Assembly: GCA_015680685.1 (NCBI GenBank)
Contig: MNCI01022324.1
Coordinates: 85,834 to 121,264 of the forward strand
Reading direction: 5' to 3'
Source of the DNA: Gnetum montanum
Lineage: Eukaryota > Streptophyta > Gnetopsida > Gnetales > Gnetaceae
DNA: 35,431 nt
Positions within the stretch are counted from its first letter, which is position 1. The number at the start of each line of letters is the position of its first letter. Positions 1 through 9,499 of the stretch are shown piece after piece. Made by a program: the position numbers and the translations under genes. The notes under the pieces were generated by a model. It did not search any database. It saw only the letters and a list, made by a program, of their open reading frames with translations, and was not told the origin of the DNA.

Positions 1-410
1 TAAGTAATTAACAAGTAACTAATAAAGCATAAACATATTAAACTATTAATTGCATAAAATAACTAAGTCCAAATGTTGCAAGGATTGCTTGAATAGTTCA
101 TCTTTATTGCCGTCACGCCAATGGGCTCAGATACATCAATGCTCAAATAAAGAGCCGATCACTTTTCTTACACTTGCTACGGGCACTTGGAAAATATTCT
201 ATCTCCTACAGGAACAAGTTGCAAGAGCTTTGCTACAACTACTCAAAAAGATGCCTAAATAAGGTGAAAGCCCCTCTTATTTATAGGTCAGGAAAGGTGG
301 CTACGTAAACGGGACCACGTCGACGCAGGGTGGCTAGGTCGATGGGCCTGCATCGACGCGACCGCGTATACGTGGCCTAGTCAACGCATTGACTAAATGA
401 CACTTCATCA
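1..410 (-). mobile_element. Partial LTR of element F (Athila-like, minus strand)
   Basis: This is one end of a long terminal repeat read on the minus strand. Its outer end at 410 reads TGATGAAGTG on the minus strand, close to the TGATGAG start of the LTRs at 1268, 7461, 24246 and 32573. A minus-strand TATAAATA lies at 278-285 and an AATAAA at 113-118, spaced as in the other LTRs. It aligns by eye with the minus LTR at 23300-24246. The sequence to its right is LINE coding sequence, not a polypurine tract, so this is the 5' LTR and the rest of the element lies left of the window. The LTR itself is cut off by the window edge. Confidence 0.85.
278..400 (-). promoter_or_regulatory. LTR promoter of element F with GTCGAC-type modules
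   Basis: Minus-strand TATAAATA at 278-285 is preceded (higher coordinates) by a CG-rich stretch. It carries several imperfect copies of a short palindrome of the GTCGAC or GTATAC type, separated by GGCC-containing spacers. This is the position a U3 promoter and enhancer would have. The modules differ from the GATATC modules in elements A and E, although the TATA region and the downstream LTR are shared. The promoter role is inferred from position. Confidence 0.6.
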
Positions 411-1267
411 TACATCAAGGATCTGCACTTAGCCTATACTTATTTGTCATTATCATGGATGAATTAATAATGGAAATACAAGATGAAATCCCTTAGTATA
501 TGCTATTTGTAGATGATATTGTATTGGTGGATATAGCTCAAGAAAATATTGCTACTAAAATGGAGAAGTAGAGACATGCTCTAAAATCAAAAGGCTTAAA
601 AAATTAGTAGAAGTAAGATAGAATATATGAAATGCAATTTTAATAATATAATAAATAGTGGTAAAATAGAAGTGATAATTGAAGGCAAAAATATCCTTCC
701 CTACAAATAATTTCAGTACCTAAGATCAATTCTCTAATCAAATGGTGAAATTAATAAAGATATGAGAAATAGAATTGAGGTAAGATGGTTACAATGGAGA
801 CACCATAGTGGTGTTATATATAATGAAAGAATACCAATAAAATTAATGGAAAAATTTTATAGGATAACAATTAGGCTTGCTATCTTATATGATGCTGAAT
901 GTTAAATAGTACAAAAAAAAAAAAACATGAATAAGAAATTAGTATAGCAGAAATGTGAATGCTTCAATGGATGTTGAATGTTACTAAAAGAGATAAAATA
1001 CATATTATAGACATCAAAAGAAGATTTGGAGTGCCTTATCTTTCATATAAGCTACAATAATGGTGGCGTAGATGGTTTGGACATATGCAAAGAAGATCAA
1101 ACAATGAGCCTATAATAAAAGGTTGCTACATCTTTGTTCAATGAAAGACATTGAGAAGAAGACCAAAGAAGAAATGGAGAAAATGATGAAAGATGATTTG
1201 AGAAAACTATAAATAAACAAGGATCTAGCTCTTCATAGAGTTGAATAATGAAAAATACTTATGTACC
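411..1267 (+). pseudogene. LINE L1 reverse transcriptase, 3' part (broken)
   Basis: Remnant of the ORF2 of a plant non-LTR retrotransposon, which copied its RNA at a nicked target site. Frame 413 reads HQGSALSLYLF then MDEL, the RT palm before the catalytic motif. FVDDIVLVD at 506 onward is the catalytic motif (usual FADD). Downstream come the thumb-like stretch around 790-900 (RIP-K-KFY--IR-A-LY) and RRWFGHMQRR at 1070-1100, typical of the C-terminal end of this LINE family. Several in-frame stops make it dead. The 5' side is replaced by element F at 410. Element A interrupts the 3' UTR at 1267, and the tail resumes at 8230. Confidence 0.88.
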
Positions 1268-2070
1268 TGATGAGACACGATATCACATGAGCTGCGATAT
1301 CGTGTCCACCCCCGCAATATCGCATACGTGATATCGTATCCCATCACTAGTTCTATAAATAAGAGGCGGCTTTCCCTTGTTTCATCATCTAGATCTAGAC
1401 CCTTAGCTAAACTTTGGCAGTTTTACCATTCTAGAGATAGAATAATTTCCATGTGCCCACAGTAGGAGTCTCAAAGTGAACGGATCTTTATTTGAGCAAA
1501 TTGTACCTAAGCACATATTTGTGTAAGGCAATAAAGAAGAACTTTCTGATAAACCTTGCAGTACATGGACTAAGCTAAATAGGACTTAATTACTAATAAT
1601 GTTTAAATGCTTCCTTAGATAATTAAATCTCTCTCAACCCTCAACTCTCCTAGTTAAGTGTGTTCAGTACGACCGCTTCAAGCACGTGCGCTACGCTTGG
1701 TAACCTAGTAACGAATAGTGTTTGGTAATCCTAGTAGCGTTGCACTAGTTCAGGGTGTGTATGGCAAGTGGGAACGGATACTGATGCTAGGACGATTAGA
1801 GCTTAGTTAGTGAAAGTTAGTTACTTAGTCTCTTCACCCTTTCTCCTCTTAGCATAGGCGATAAAAAGATAAAAGACATAAAAATCACATACCTCAGACT
1901 TACTTAAGCATACAACCATGACAATACAAGTAAGACTAGGAAGTCAATGATTGATTAACCTTGAGTGTTCCATTAGGGCACGTAAGTACTTAGTCTTTGG
2001 AGTTCGACTAGATCGCGCGTGCACGCTCGTATTCGCATGGTTGAGTGTAGGGGTACCTCGCCACTCATCA
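1268..2070 (+). repeat. 5' LTR of element A
   Basis: 803 bp bounded by the perfect inverted repeat TGATGAG / CTCATCA. TATAAATA is at 1354-1361 and AATAAA at 1530-1535, giving a U3-R-U5 order. It pairs with 7461-8229. It is longer than the 3' LTR mainly because it has two more palindrome modules upstream of the TATA box. Confidence 0.93.
1279..1361 (+). promoter_or_regulatory. U3 promoter of element A 5' LTR: four GATATC modules plus TATA
   Basis: GATATC palindromes start at 1279, 1296, 1316 (AATATC) and 1330, spaced 17, 20 and 14 bp, mostly inside a larger GCGATATCGC-like palindrome. TATAAATA starts at 1354, exactly 24 bp after the start of the last module. The same 24-bp offset holds in the other two LTRs of this type. 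Function as activator sites is inferred from the fixed spacing and the TATA box. Confidence 0.68.
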
Positions 2071-2071
2071 T

Positions 2072-2089
2072 TAGCGCAGTTTTCAGGGA
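2072..2089 (+). other. Primer binding site, tRNA-Asp type (element A)
   Basis: The 18 bases starting one base after the LTR match the complement of the 3' end of plant tRNA-Asp (TGGCGCCGTTGCCGGGGA) with five mismatches. Athila-group elements commonly use this primer. Position right after the CTCATCA end supports the call; decay explains the mismatches. Confidence 0.72.
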
Positions 2090-2216
2090 CTTAGTTGTTT
2101 GTGCACTACGTAGAACATAGGAAATCATCCACATCATTGGGAAGCTTAAACGAACCCTTAGGGTTAATCAAGAGAAAAATAACATAACGGTAAAAAACAC
2201 ACCAAACAAGACTAAA

Positions 2217-4720
2217 ATGTCTTCTTCTCCACACAAAAGCACTTCACTGCCTAGGACCAATACTAGAGACAGTCGGTGGTACAACACACATAACCAAAAT
2301 CTGCCAGTTCCTCAACAATTTAGTGTGGTATATATTCATCACGATGAATATATACCCAACTTTACCTTTGTCTTTCATCAAGACGAACAACTACGTTGGA
2401 GAGACTTGGAGCGTAACATAGTGTTACCCCTAGACTGAGTAACCCCCAACATGCTCCTTCATGTCCTTGCACAAATAGGCATGTCACAATTATATGCTGA
2501 GTACATTGGATGCGATTACAACGCTAGGGACTACCATCCCACAGAAGCGCAATGTCAACAGGACTCATGGTAGGAGAGTTACCACACATCGTTAAAGGGC
2601 AAAGGATCCCATAATGCTCCAACCATCTTAAGCGAAATTGAGGGTGGTGTACCTATTTAAATAGGTTCTCCAAAAAAAGACGTTTCCCCTCCTAACAATG
2701 GTGAGGAGGTGGTGTATCAGAACCTTCACTCCATGATTCACAACCCTGGTTCTAATCCCCACGAACATCAAGTGTTCAACAAGGGAACACAAACACATGA
2801 CAAGGGTGAGCATTCTGATCGTCATCACAATCAGGGCCGGGACCACTAAAGAGAAGGTAGGAAACATCATCATGGCAATGGTTTTCCTTCTTCTTCCCCT
2901 TCATCATCACATTCACCGTCTCCTTCAACATCAGGATGCAGTCAGAAGGAGCCTAACTGTAAAGATAAGGGTAAGAAAAATGAGAGACCTCGACGAGAGA
3001 GTCGAAAGCGAGGACGAGGGAACTCTAGAGAATCAAGGCATGAAAGAAGGGAAAGTAGGGAACCGCGTAGACATCATAGACACTATGAGAGAAATGACAA
3101 TGAAGAACCCCTACTTGCAACCTGAAGCATGTTAGATATAACGGAGGCCATTAGAATACCTACAAGGCACCAAAAAGATAGCAGGATCAAGAGGTTGGAT
3201 ATGAATAACATCCCACGATTTGAGGGGGGATACAATGCTGATCCTTAGAACCACTTATAGGAATTTCACGATGCATGTGCCTTGCAGAATATAGAAAATG
3301 AGTGGAAAAAACTAAAGTTGTTTCCAAGGACACTTGTAAAAGAAGCAAAAATCTGGTACCGGTCCTTAGAATCAGAAACCATTAGGAGGTGGAGTACGAT
3401 GCTAGAACTGTTTAATGATAAATATCAAACGTACTCCTGAGTGTCCAACCTATGAAAAAAATCCAAGGATGGAAGCAGGGAACTCATGAATCCTTGGATG
3501 TTGCCATGGGCTATTATTATACACTGTTACATCATTGCCTAGGCCATGGTTACTCGCAGCAGGATCAACTACGCCATCTTGTAGATGGACTCCCTTGGAA
3601 CATATGCCCAAGGAAGATTATATAAGCTTAGGTCTCATCGGATCCATAGATTGCTAGAGCAAGTAGCTAAGGAAGAAGGAGAGCTACGTAAGAGAGAAAG
3701 TACAGAAGAGTATAACCGCAATCCTTCCCTCTGAAAGAGGGGAGTGAGATTCTGTGAGGATGAGGAAGAGTCACCACTCGAAGAGTTGGTGCATAGGAAA
3801 ACCTTGCCGCTACAAAAATTAACAACAGAAGTGTTGGCAAAGGTAGATCAGATGTGGGACTCCTTAGATAGTGGTTTTTAAACCATTCTTAAAATAGTAG
3901 AGGAGACTAAGAAGCGAGGTAGTGACTATGATAAAAAGAAGAAGAAGGATTTGGACGATGCATGTAACAAAGGTAAGGGTAAAATGGCTATCACTGAAGA
4001 TGTTGTGGATTCTGATACAAACAATGACGGTGGATATGAGATATGCCAATATGACCATCCTAAGGGATGTTGCCCAATAATCTCACATCTACAAGAGTCT
4101 GGGGTGTATGCACTCAACCCAAGACTGAATAAGTGGCAAGCACCCTGACGGTTACCTTATCCTCAAGGTAACTCAAGGAAGTTCCACCAACCTTTAGCAT
4201 ATTATCCAAGTGGAACTCCACCACAACCTATTGAACAACACTAGCAATGGCAATACCCACAGTCATGGGGGATGCCACCACCTAGGCAAAAATACCCTTA
4301 CCGGAAACCGGATCCATATGGCTACTACGTGCAGTAGCCAATCTCTCCAAGTGACTCTATTGGTCACGCAACCCCACAACATTACTACCAAGCTCAAGAG
4401 TATTATAGGACTCCTTCTCCTGGGAGAGACACACCACACACATACCACCCTCCAAATCCATCCGCATCTCTTACATCGATAGCTCCACTACCACCCTCTC
4501 CAGCGATGCAGGGGAAACTCCCCACTCAACCATAGTAATGCAATGCTACGAGAGCCATAAACCTTCAACCTACTGCTAGTTCTGATAACCGGACAAGGAG
4601 AAGACCTTTTTTCAGAACCAACAGTCTGAAAAAGCTCTCACAACCACAAGCGGTTGAGCCTCCAAATGTTCCTCCATTAAATAAGGCTTCGGAGCTCCCT
4701 TCAAACTAACAACAAAGCTC
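2217..4720 (+). pseudogene. gag of element A (broken)
   Basis: Structural protein that would form the virus-like particle. The start ATG at 2217 (MSSSPHKSTS) is matched in element E. In order: an N-terminal part with DEYIPNFTFVFHQDE; a region rich in His, Arg, Glu and Lys (about 2760-3110); a conserved core from 3129 with RLDMNNIPRFEGGY, then KLFPRTL, W and ETIRRWSTMLELF, as in retrotransposon gag domains; a charged stretch; and a Pro-Gln-Tyr-rich tail (about 4140-4480). It stays in one frame into the protease but is interrupted by many stops, several of TAG, TAA or TGA type where relatives have Gln or Arg. The 112-aa open frame at 2797 is out of register and not part of it. Confidence 0.85.
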
Positions 4721-5460
4721 AACACATACAGTTATGTTAACCCATATCATCACTAACTGGATCAAGGAAGGCCACCTTCCCAGGAAATTCTCTAATCTTG
4801 GAAGTCCCTTAATCTACCTCCAAGTCATTGGGAATGAACCACGTAAAGCTCTTCTTGACTCAGGTTTTGGAGTCAACTTGATATTGCAAGAAATGTATAA
4901 AGCCTAGAACCTTCCTCCACTAAAGAAGAGCAATATTCACTTAGAGCTGGCTGACCAGTCCATCACTATTCCCTTGGGACTGGTGGAGGACATTATTACC
5001 ACTGTGTGGTTGGTCATACCCAGCTGATTTCCTAGTGATACAAGTCAAGAATGACAAAGGGGACCTCCCAATAATAATGGGAAGGGCATGGCTAAGTACC
5101 ATTAACACATGCCCAAGAATTCGCGATCTTTCCCTAGAACTATCTATGAAAAACACTTATGGAAAGATCGAGAAGAAGAAAGTTCCATGCATCACATACA
5201 ATGATATAGAAGGTGATGGCGTATAGGGATGTTCAACATTGCCTGCATGCAACCAGTGTACCCAGGAGGTTAACATACAAAGGTGCCTGTATGTAGCAAC
5301 CACACAACAAGAAAACACCCAGTGGTTGACAGCTAACCAAGAGAGAAACTCACCAATATGCATGGAACTAACTGGGGGACCAACATGCACTCATGTCAAA
5401 AGCATAGATACATTGGAGCAAGAGCGTAGCCAACTTCCAATCCTTAACTTGAAAACATAA
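4721..5460 (+). pseudogene. Aspartic protease and linker of element A (broken)
   Basis: Polyprotein protease. LLDSGFGVNLI at about 4851-4884 is the active-site loop (catalytic Asp codon 4857-4859), in frame with gag. IIMGRAWLSTI at about 5077-5108 is the hydrophobic-hydrophobic-G-R motif near the end of the fold. A frameshift lies between them, before 5035. The linker runs to a TAA at 5458-5460 and matches the linker between protease and RT in element C. The loop reads DSG-x-GVNLI rather than DSGAS or DTGA, and C shares the GVNLI part. RT does not follow. Confidence 0.82.
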
Positions 5461-7080
5461 ATTGGGAGAAGTTGGACACTTCTAAAAAATTTAAACAAAT
5501 GCTCATTATTTCGGATCTCTCCCTTTCAATTCAATCATGGGGGAGATGGCCACCTATGTTGATCATTTGAAGCCCTCAGTTCCTTTTTTTAAAGTTTTTT
5601 TGTTTTACACATTTTTCTTTTACAAATTTCTTTAACTTTCCTTGTTTTTATTTTGCAACATCATTCATACTTCTTTGTTTATTTATTTATTTTTGTTTTT
5701 TTTTGTTAAGTTTGTCACTTAATAAGTGCTCTGATGGTGGTATGAATTGTATTCCATTGATTGCTAATGTTTGGTTTTTACCTTTAAGTTATGATGTTGA
5801 TACTAAGGTATGGTTCTTTTGATATAACAGGCAATGAGTCCACTTCATCCATACATCCATAAATTTCTATGGTCTCTCTTGGTTTGGAACTGTATAGTCC
5901 CCTTCCTTAAATAATAAGAACTATCAACGAATCAATGACTGAGAATTTCTCAAACTAAGGAAGGACTCAAGGACTGAAAAGGGTGTGACTTCAAGGGAAC
6001 TTGATGCATTTGTGCTAGTCATTCTCTTGGGTGCTTGAGTGTTTTCTTCTTGAGTCTCCCGTACCATTCCTATGCTGCTCCATTATCGAGAAGATGAGCT
6101 AATAAAAATAATAAGTCTTTACATGGTGTGGTTCTCACGCAAAACACAAAAAAAAAAAAGGAAGAAGAAGAAAAAGAGAGAAGTGAGAATCCAAAGCACA
6201 CCCCATAGAAGAAATAATCAATTGGGCTACAAGAACTAGTTATGGAACTAAATAAACATGTTCCCTCTAACTAAGGCCCTTCTTGCTTCCTACTTTTTTC
6301 TTTTTTCGTTTCATCAGAATGGTGGTGACTTTTTGGCAGAAGCATTCTCGTTACTTCAAGTGGATGGGTTGGCTGAATGTGTTAATGTGAAGTCATTGGA
6401 TGTGGTTTGTTTGAGGCTGGATTTGGAATGAGATCTAATAAGTCACATTAACCATTAATCCATAAGGGGCTGTACACCACCTTGTTTTTGAGACTCCATT
6501 CCATTCTCTCCTTACCGTCCTTCTTTCTCCATTTTCACCTCATTGCCGGTTGCATCAGTAGTCAATATGCATTGTTTTCTTTTTGGTAAACTCTTATGGT
6601 TAGGAATTTAACTCTTGCTTTCAAATGAAATTTCTAGAGCCTATGGACTCTTTGAATGTGGGATTGTTAGGGCATTAAGGGCATGAGCCTACTTTGGGGA
6701 GGACCCACTAGCATTCCTATTTGGTGCATCCATTAATTTCTTTCCCTTAAACATTTCTAAAATCACCATTTATTTTGTTCATATCCATCTTTGACATCCA
6801 TTTTATCGGTGTTGCCATTGTTTATTTTTCTCCATCTTTTTTATTCCTTATCTTTTTCCATTCTCTCGCTATTGGAGGTTCGTTCTTAGTCATGGGGGTC
6901 CTGGTCCAATTTTTTCAATTTTCTCCTAACCCCTACACCCCAGGTAGTTACTAGCATTATATCTCCAGATCTGCATTAGCCATATCACAACTTAGCCAAT
7001 GGACCTTACACTGAGGCAAGGTACTAACTGCATTGTGATTCATTTACCCTTGCTAATATCAAACTATGTTGTATGTGCAG
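5461..7080 (+). other. Conserved noncoding spacer of element A; site of pol deletion
   Basis: No coding sequence seen. It starts with a TCATGGGGGAGATGG motif at 5535-5549 that resembles the 3' polypurine tract, then T-rich and A/G-rich stretches. It aligns by eye with minus-strand 29040-27344 of element C, for example GTGACTTCAAGGGAAC at about 5985-6000 with 28467-28485, and the GTGTGGTTCTCACGC to CCAAAGCACACCCCATAG block near 6127-6206 with about 28270-28355. In C this spacer follows integrase, so RT-RNase H-integrase were lost from A at about 5490. A second motif copy, TCATGGGGGT, is at 6890-6899. Confidence 0.72.
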
Positions 7081-7445
7081 ATGGCAATCATACAACAATG
7101 AAGTGGATCTGGAGGAAACACTTGGAATGGACTGGCGTTGAAGTAGTTATGCAAGGAACATGATTGATGACACACTTATGGATGGACAATGAAAAGGACA
7201 ATCTTGGCATCGGTAGCAACAGACTTCTTCTTTTCTCTCTCTCTTCTCTCTTCTCTCTTAGCTGCCGAATGAGGCTAGATGTCAAATGTGTATAGTGTTC
7301 ACTCTTGTTATCATGAACACTAAATTTTGTCATGTTTTGTAATGATGATCCATTCACATGTCACCCCATCTACCATTAGTGTCATCAAGTCAATAATCCC
7401 ATACCTTCCCAATATTTTGTAAGGAACTCGAGGACAAGTTTTTAT
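7081..7445 (+). pseudogene. ORF3 remnant of element A
   Basis: ATGGCAATCATACAACAATG at 7081 follows an AG, as ATGGCACC follows AG at 27343 in element C (minus), where a long third ORF begins. Here an in-frame TGA comes after six codons and the central part of ORF3 is missing. The last 200 bp, with GTTATCATGAACAC, AGTCAATAATCCC and GGAACTCGAGGA, match the end of element C next to its polypurine tract (24263-24440). So only the two ends of the ORF3 region survive. Confidence 0.6.
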
Positions 7446-7448
7446 TCA

Positions 7449-7460
7449 GTCATGGGGGTA
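7449..7460 (+). other. Polypurine tract of element A
   Basis: GTCATGGGGGTA sits directly before the 3' LTR. In Ty3/gypsy elements this tract primes plus-strand DNA synthesis. The same sequence lies next to the LTR of element C on the minus strand (24247-24258). Confidence 0.8.
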
Positions 7461-8229
7461 TGATGAGACGCGATATCACATGAGCCACGATATCGCAGCT
7501 CACCGCCATTTCTATAAATAAGAGGTGACTTTCCCTTGTTTCATCATCTAGATCTAGACCCTTAGCTAAAATCTAGTAGTTTTACCATTCCAGAGATAGA
7601 ATAATTTCCATGTGCCACAGTAGGAGTCTCAAAGTGAATGGATCTTTATTCGAGCAAATTGTACCTAAGCACACATTTGTGTACAACAATAAAGATGAAC
7701 TTTCTGATAAACCTTGCAGTACATGGACTAAGCTAAATAGGACTTAATTACTGATAAATGTTTAAATGCTTCCTTAGATAATTAAATCTCTCTCAACCCT
7801 CAACTCTCCTAGTTAAGTGCGTTTAGTATGACCACTTCGAGCACATGCGCTACGCTTGGTAACCTAGTAACGAATAGCATTTGGTAATCCTAGTAGTGTT
7901 GCACTAGTTCAGGGTGTGTACGGAAAGTGGGAATGGATACTGATGTTAGGATGATTAGAGCTTAGTTAGTGAAAGTTAGTTACTTAGTCTCTTCACCCTT
8001 TCTCCTCTTAGCATAGGTGATAAAAAGATAAAAGACATAAAAATCACATACCTCAGACTTACTTAACCATACAATTGTGACAATACAAGTAAGACTAGGA
8101 AGTCAATGATTAATTAAACTTAAGTGTTCCATTAGGGCACATAAGCACTTAGTCCTTGGAATTCGACTGGATCACGCGTGCACACTTGTATTTGTATGGT
8201 TGAGTGTAGGGGTACCTCGCCACTCATCA
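7461..8229 (+). repeat. 3' LTR of element A
   Basis: 769 bp from TGATGAG to CTCATCA, with TATAAATA at 7513-7520 and AATAAA at 7688-7693. It carries only two GATATC modules, starting at 7472 and 7489. The last is again 24 bp before the TATA box. Otherwise it aligns with the 5' LTR end to end, with mostly C/T and G/A differences. Confidence 0.92.
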
Positions 8230-8291
8230 GTAGCCAACCCCATTCTTTTGAGACATAGCTAGGATGATGATGATGTTGTTGTTGTTGTGAT
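8230..8291 (+). mobile_element. LINE L1 3' tail
   Basis: The stretch TAGCCAACCCCATTCTTTTG, then a (GAT)n and (GTT)n tail at about 8263-8288, matches the usual end of this plant LINE family, where a TAGCC-ACCCCA-TTT-TTGGGACTAAGG motif precedes a GTT-type microsatellite. It continues directly from 1267 once element A is removed. Its five bases GTAGC at 8230-8234 are the counterpart of GTACC at 1263-1267, the target duplication of element A with one mismatch. Confidence 0.82.
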
Positions 8292-8391
8292 TGTTAATTG
8301 ATTGTGCATATGGTTATTATTGATTTGATCATTAACTAAATTTGAAGGTAATACCATCATAGTATAAGAGGTATCAGGTAGAAGTATTACA
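8292..8391 (+). mobile_element. Possible end of the chromovirus B 5' LTR
   Basis: About 100 bp between the LINE L1 tail and a Met-type primer site. It ends in ATTACA, the CA expected at an LTR end. If so, L1 jumped into the 5' LTR of B and the rest of that LTR lies left of the window. No second copy is present to prove it; the call rests only on the primer site that follows. Confidence 0.42.
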
Positions 8392-8394
8392 TAG

Positions 8395-8406
8395 TGATAT
8401 CAAAGC
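8395..8406 (+). other. Primer binding site, initiator-Met type (chromovirus B)
   Basis: TGATATCAAAGC matches TGGTATCAGAGC, the site complementary to initiator tRNA-Met, with two G-to-A changes. It lies three bases after a possible LTR end (TTACA) and upstream of a chromovirus gag, where the primer site is expected. About 300 bp of leader without recognisable coding sequence follow. Confidence 0.6.
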
Positions 8407-8699
8407 TAGTGCACTTTGATGTTATATAATGTTTATGGTATTCATGCTATTAGGTAGTTGCTATAGATCTTGTAGCAACATATAACTAGTGATGTTTTGT
8501 GGTTGTTGAAATCTTAGACACATAGAGGACATCAATTGTATTTTGTTAGGGAAGATTGCTTGGAAATCATGTACATCAAATAGACCATGGGTTATGGTGA
8601 TGGAAGCCAAGTAACTGCATGATGGTTTCTACTTTGTTAATGCTCCTAATATCACCAATCTAGCCCCAATTTAGAAAGGCCTTCAATCTATAAAGCATT

Positions 8700-9270
8700 G
8701 GTTTTGTTAGCATGTTTCTTTTCATAATTAGTAATATAAATGGTGTGATTTATAATATTCTATAGAGAAAGCATATACCACTTTACGCCGTATGGAAAGA
8801 GCGCATTATCCAATAGATATCAAAAATCCTAGTTTTACTCCTTGCATATGTCTCTTTGCTAGTAAGTTGCTTCATGAAAAATCACCCATTGGTCAATATC
8901 TTGCATAGAAGAATATTATGGAGGATATAGGTTGTGTGTTTTGTTCTTCAACTTCAGAAATAGTTGATAATATTTTTATAAATTACCCATTTATTTAGGA
9001 TATTTGGAACCATTTTAGGTAAAATGCTAAGAGGTCACTACTTATAACTAATTCTGTGAATGATTTGTTGGTGGTTTGGTAACAACATCATTTTAGAGGA
9101 CAACAAGAAAATTTGTGGATACTCATTCCATGGTTTATTTGGTTTGTGATATAGCAGGAATGAAATTTTAGGGTTTTTCATCAATGGCTAAGAAGCTAAA
9201 CATTAGTGTGGATTGCTGCTTTGGCTTTTTTTTAGGGATGCTACAAAATTTTGAACAAATTATAATTGGA
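8700..9270 (+). pseudogene. LINE L2 fragment: zinc-binding C-terminal domain of RT
   Basis: Remnant of a second plant LINE type. In one frame it reads SPIGQYLA, then a stop where Arg is usual, KNIMEDIGCVFCSS (the C-x2-C pair near 8940-8960), IVDNIFINYPF and WNHF, NSVNDLLVVW, HHFRGQ and LWILIPWFIW. This is the zf-RVT domain at the C-terminus of many plant LINE RTs; the usual His-Cys of HCPF has become Asn-Tyr. Stops break it. Both ends are uncertain. It lies between the primer site and gag of B, so it probably inserted in the leader of B. Confidence 0.72.
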
Positions 9271-9499
9271 ACAATGATGCTATTTAGTTATCTAAGCATT
9301 ATGAATGATGGTTTTATGTTTGTTTGTTTGAGATCAGTCCTTTATTGGTATTTTCATTTCGTGACTCAACCGTTATAGATCCAGGATGTTTGTTTGATAA
9401 AACAAATAGTGATGTTCCCACTCCAATTATTAGGGAGATGAGGAGTAGTAGTGGTAGTGGAGGGATTGGTCATTCAAGTAGAAATGTTTTTAGTTGGGA
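9271..9499 (+). other. Unassigned stretch before chromovirus gag
   Basis: About 230 bp with short open frames (9184-9378, 9324-9518) that resemble nothing I recognise. A run coding for Ser and Gly lies around 9440-9480. It may be the decayed N-terminus of the chromovirus gag or the trailing end of LINE L2. Confidence 0.3.

Larger units (their letters stand above)
1268..8229 (+). mobile_element. LTR retrotransposon A (Athila-like Ty3/gypsy, deletion derivative)
   Basis: A complete element with a 5' LTR (1268-2070), primer site, gag and protease, a long noncoding region, polypurine tract and 3' LTR (7461-8229). Flanks GTACC and GTAGC form a 5-bp target duplication with one mismatch. By comparison with element C it has lost RT, RNase H and integrase at about 5490 and most of ORF3 after 7081, while keeping the spacer and the 3' end. 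The LTRs differ by roughly 6% in the two stretches I compared by eye, mostly transitions, so the insertion is not recent. It could only have moved with proteins supplied by a full relative. Confidence 0.9.

Noticed and set aside
1279-1335. CRISPR-like array or satellite from the repeated GATATC text
   Set aside because: The units are short palindromes at a promoter, with only two to five copies and no regular spacers; this is plant DNA.
2797-3135. 112-aa plus-strand frame as a gene
   Set aside because: It is out of register with gag of element A, whose true frame (2217, 3129) reads through the same bases.
4210-4482. 90-aa plus-strand frame rich in His and Thr
   Set aside because: Out of frame with the Pro-Gln-Tyr-rich gag tail of element A, which explains its odd composition.
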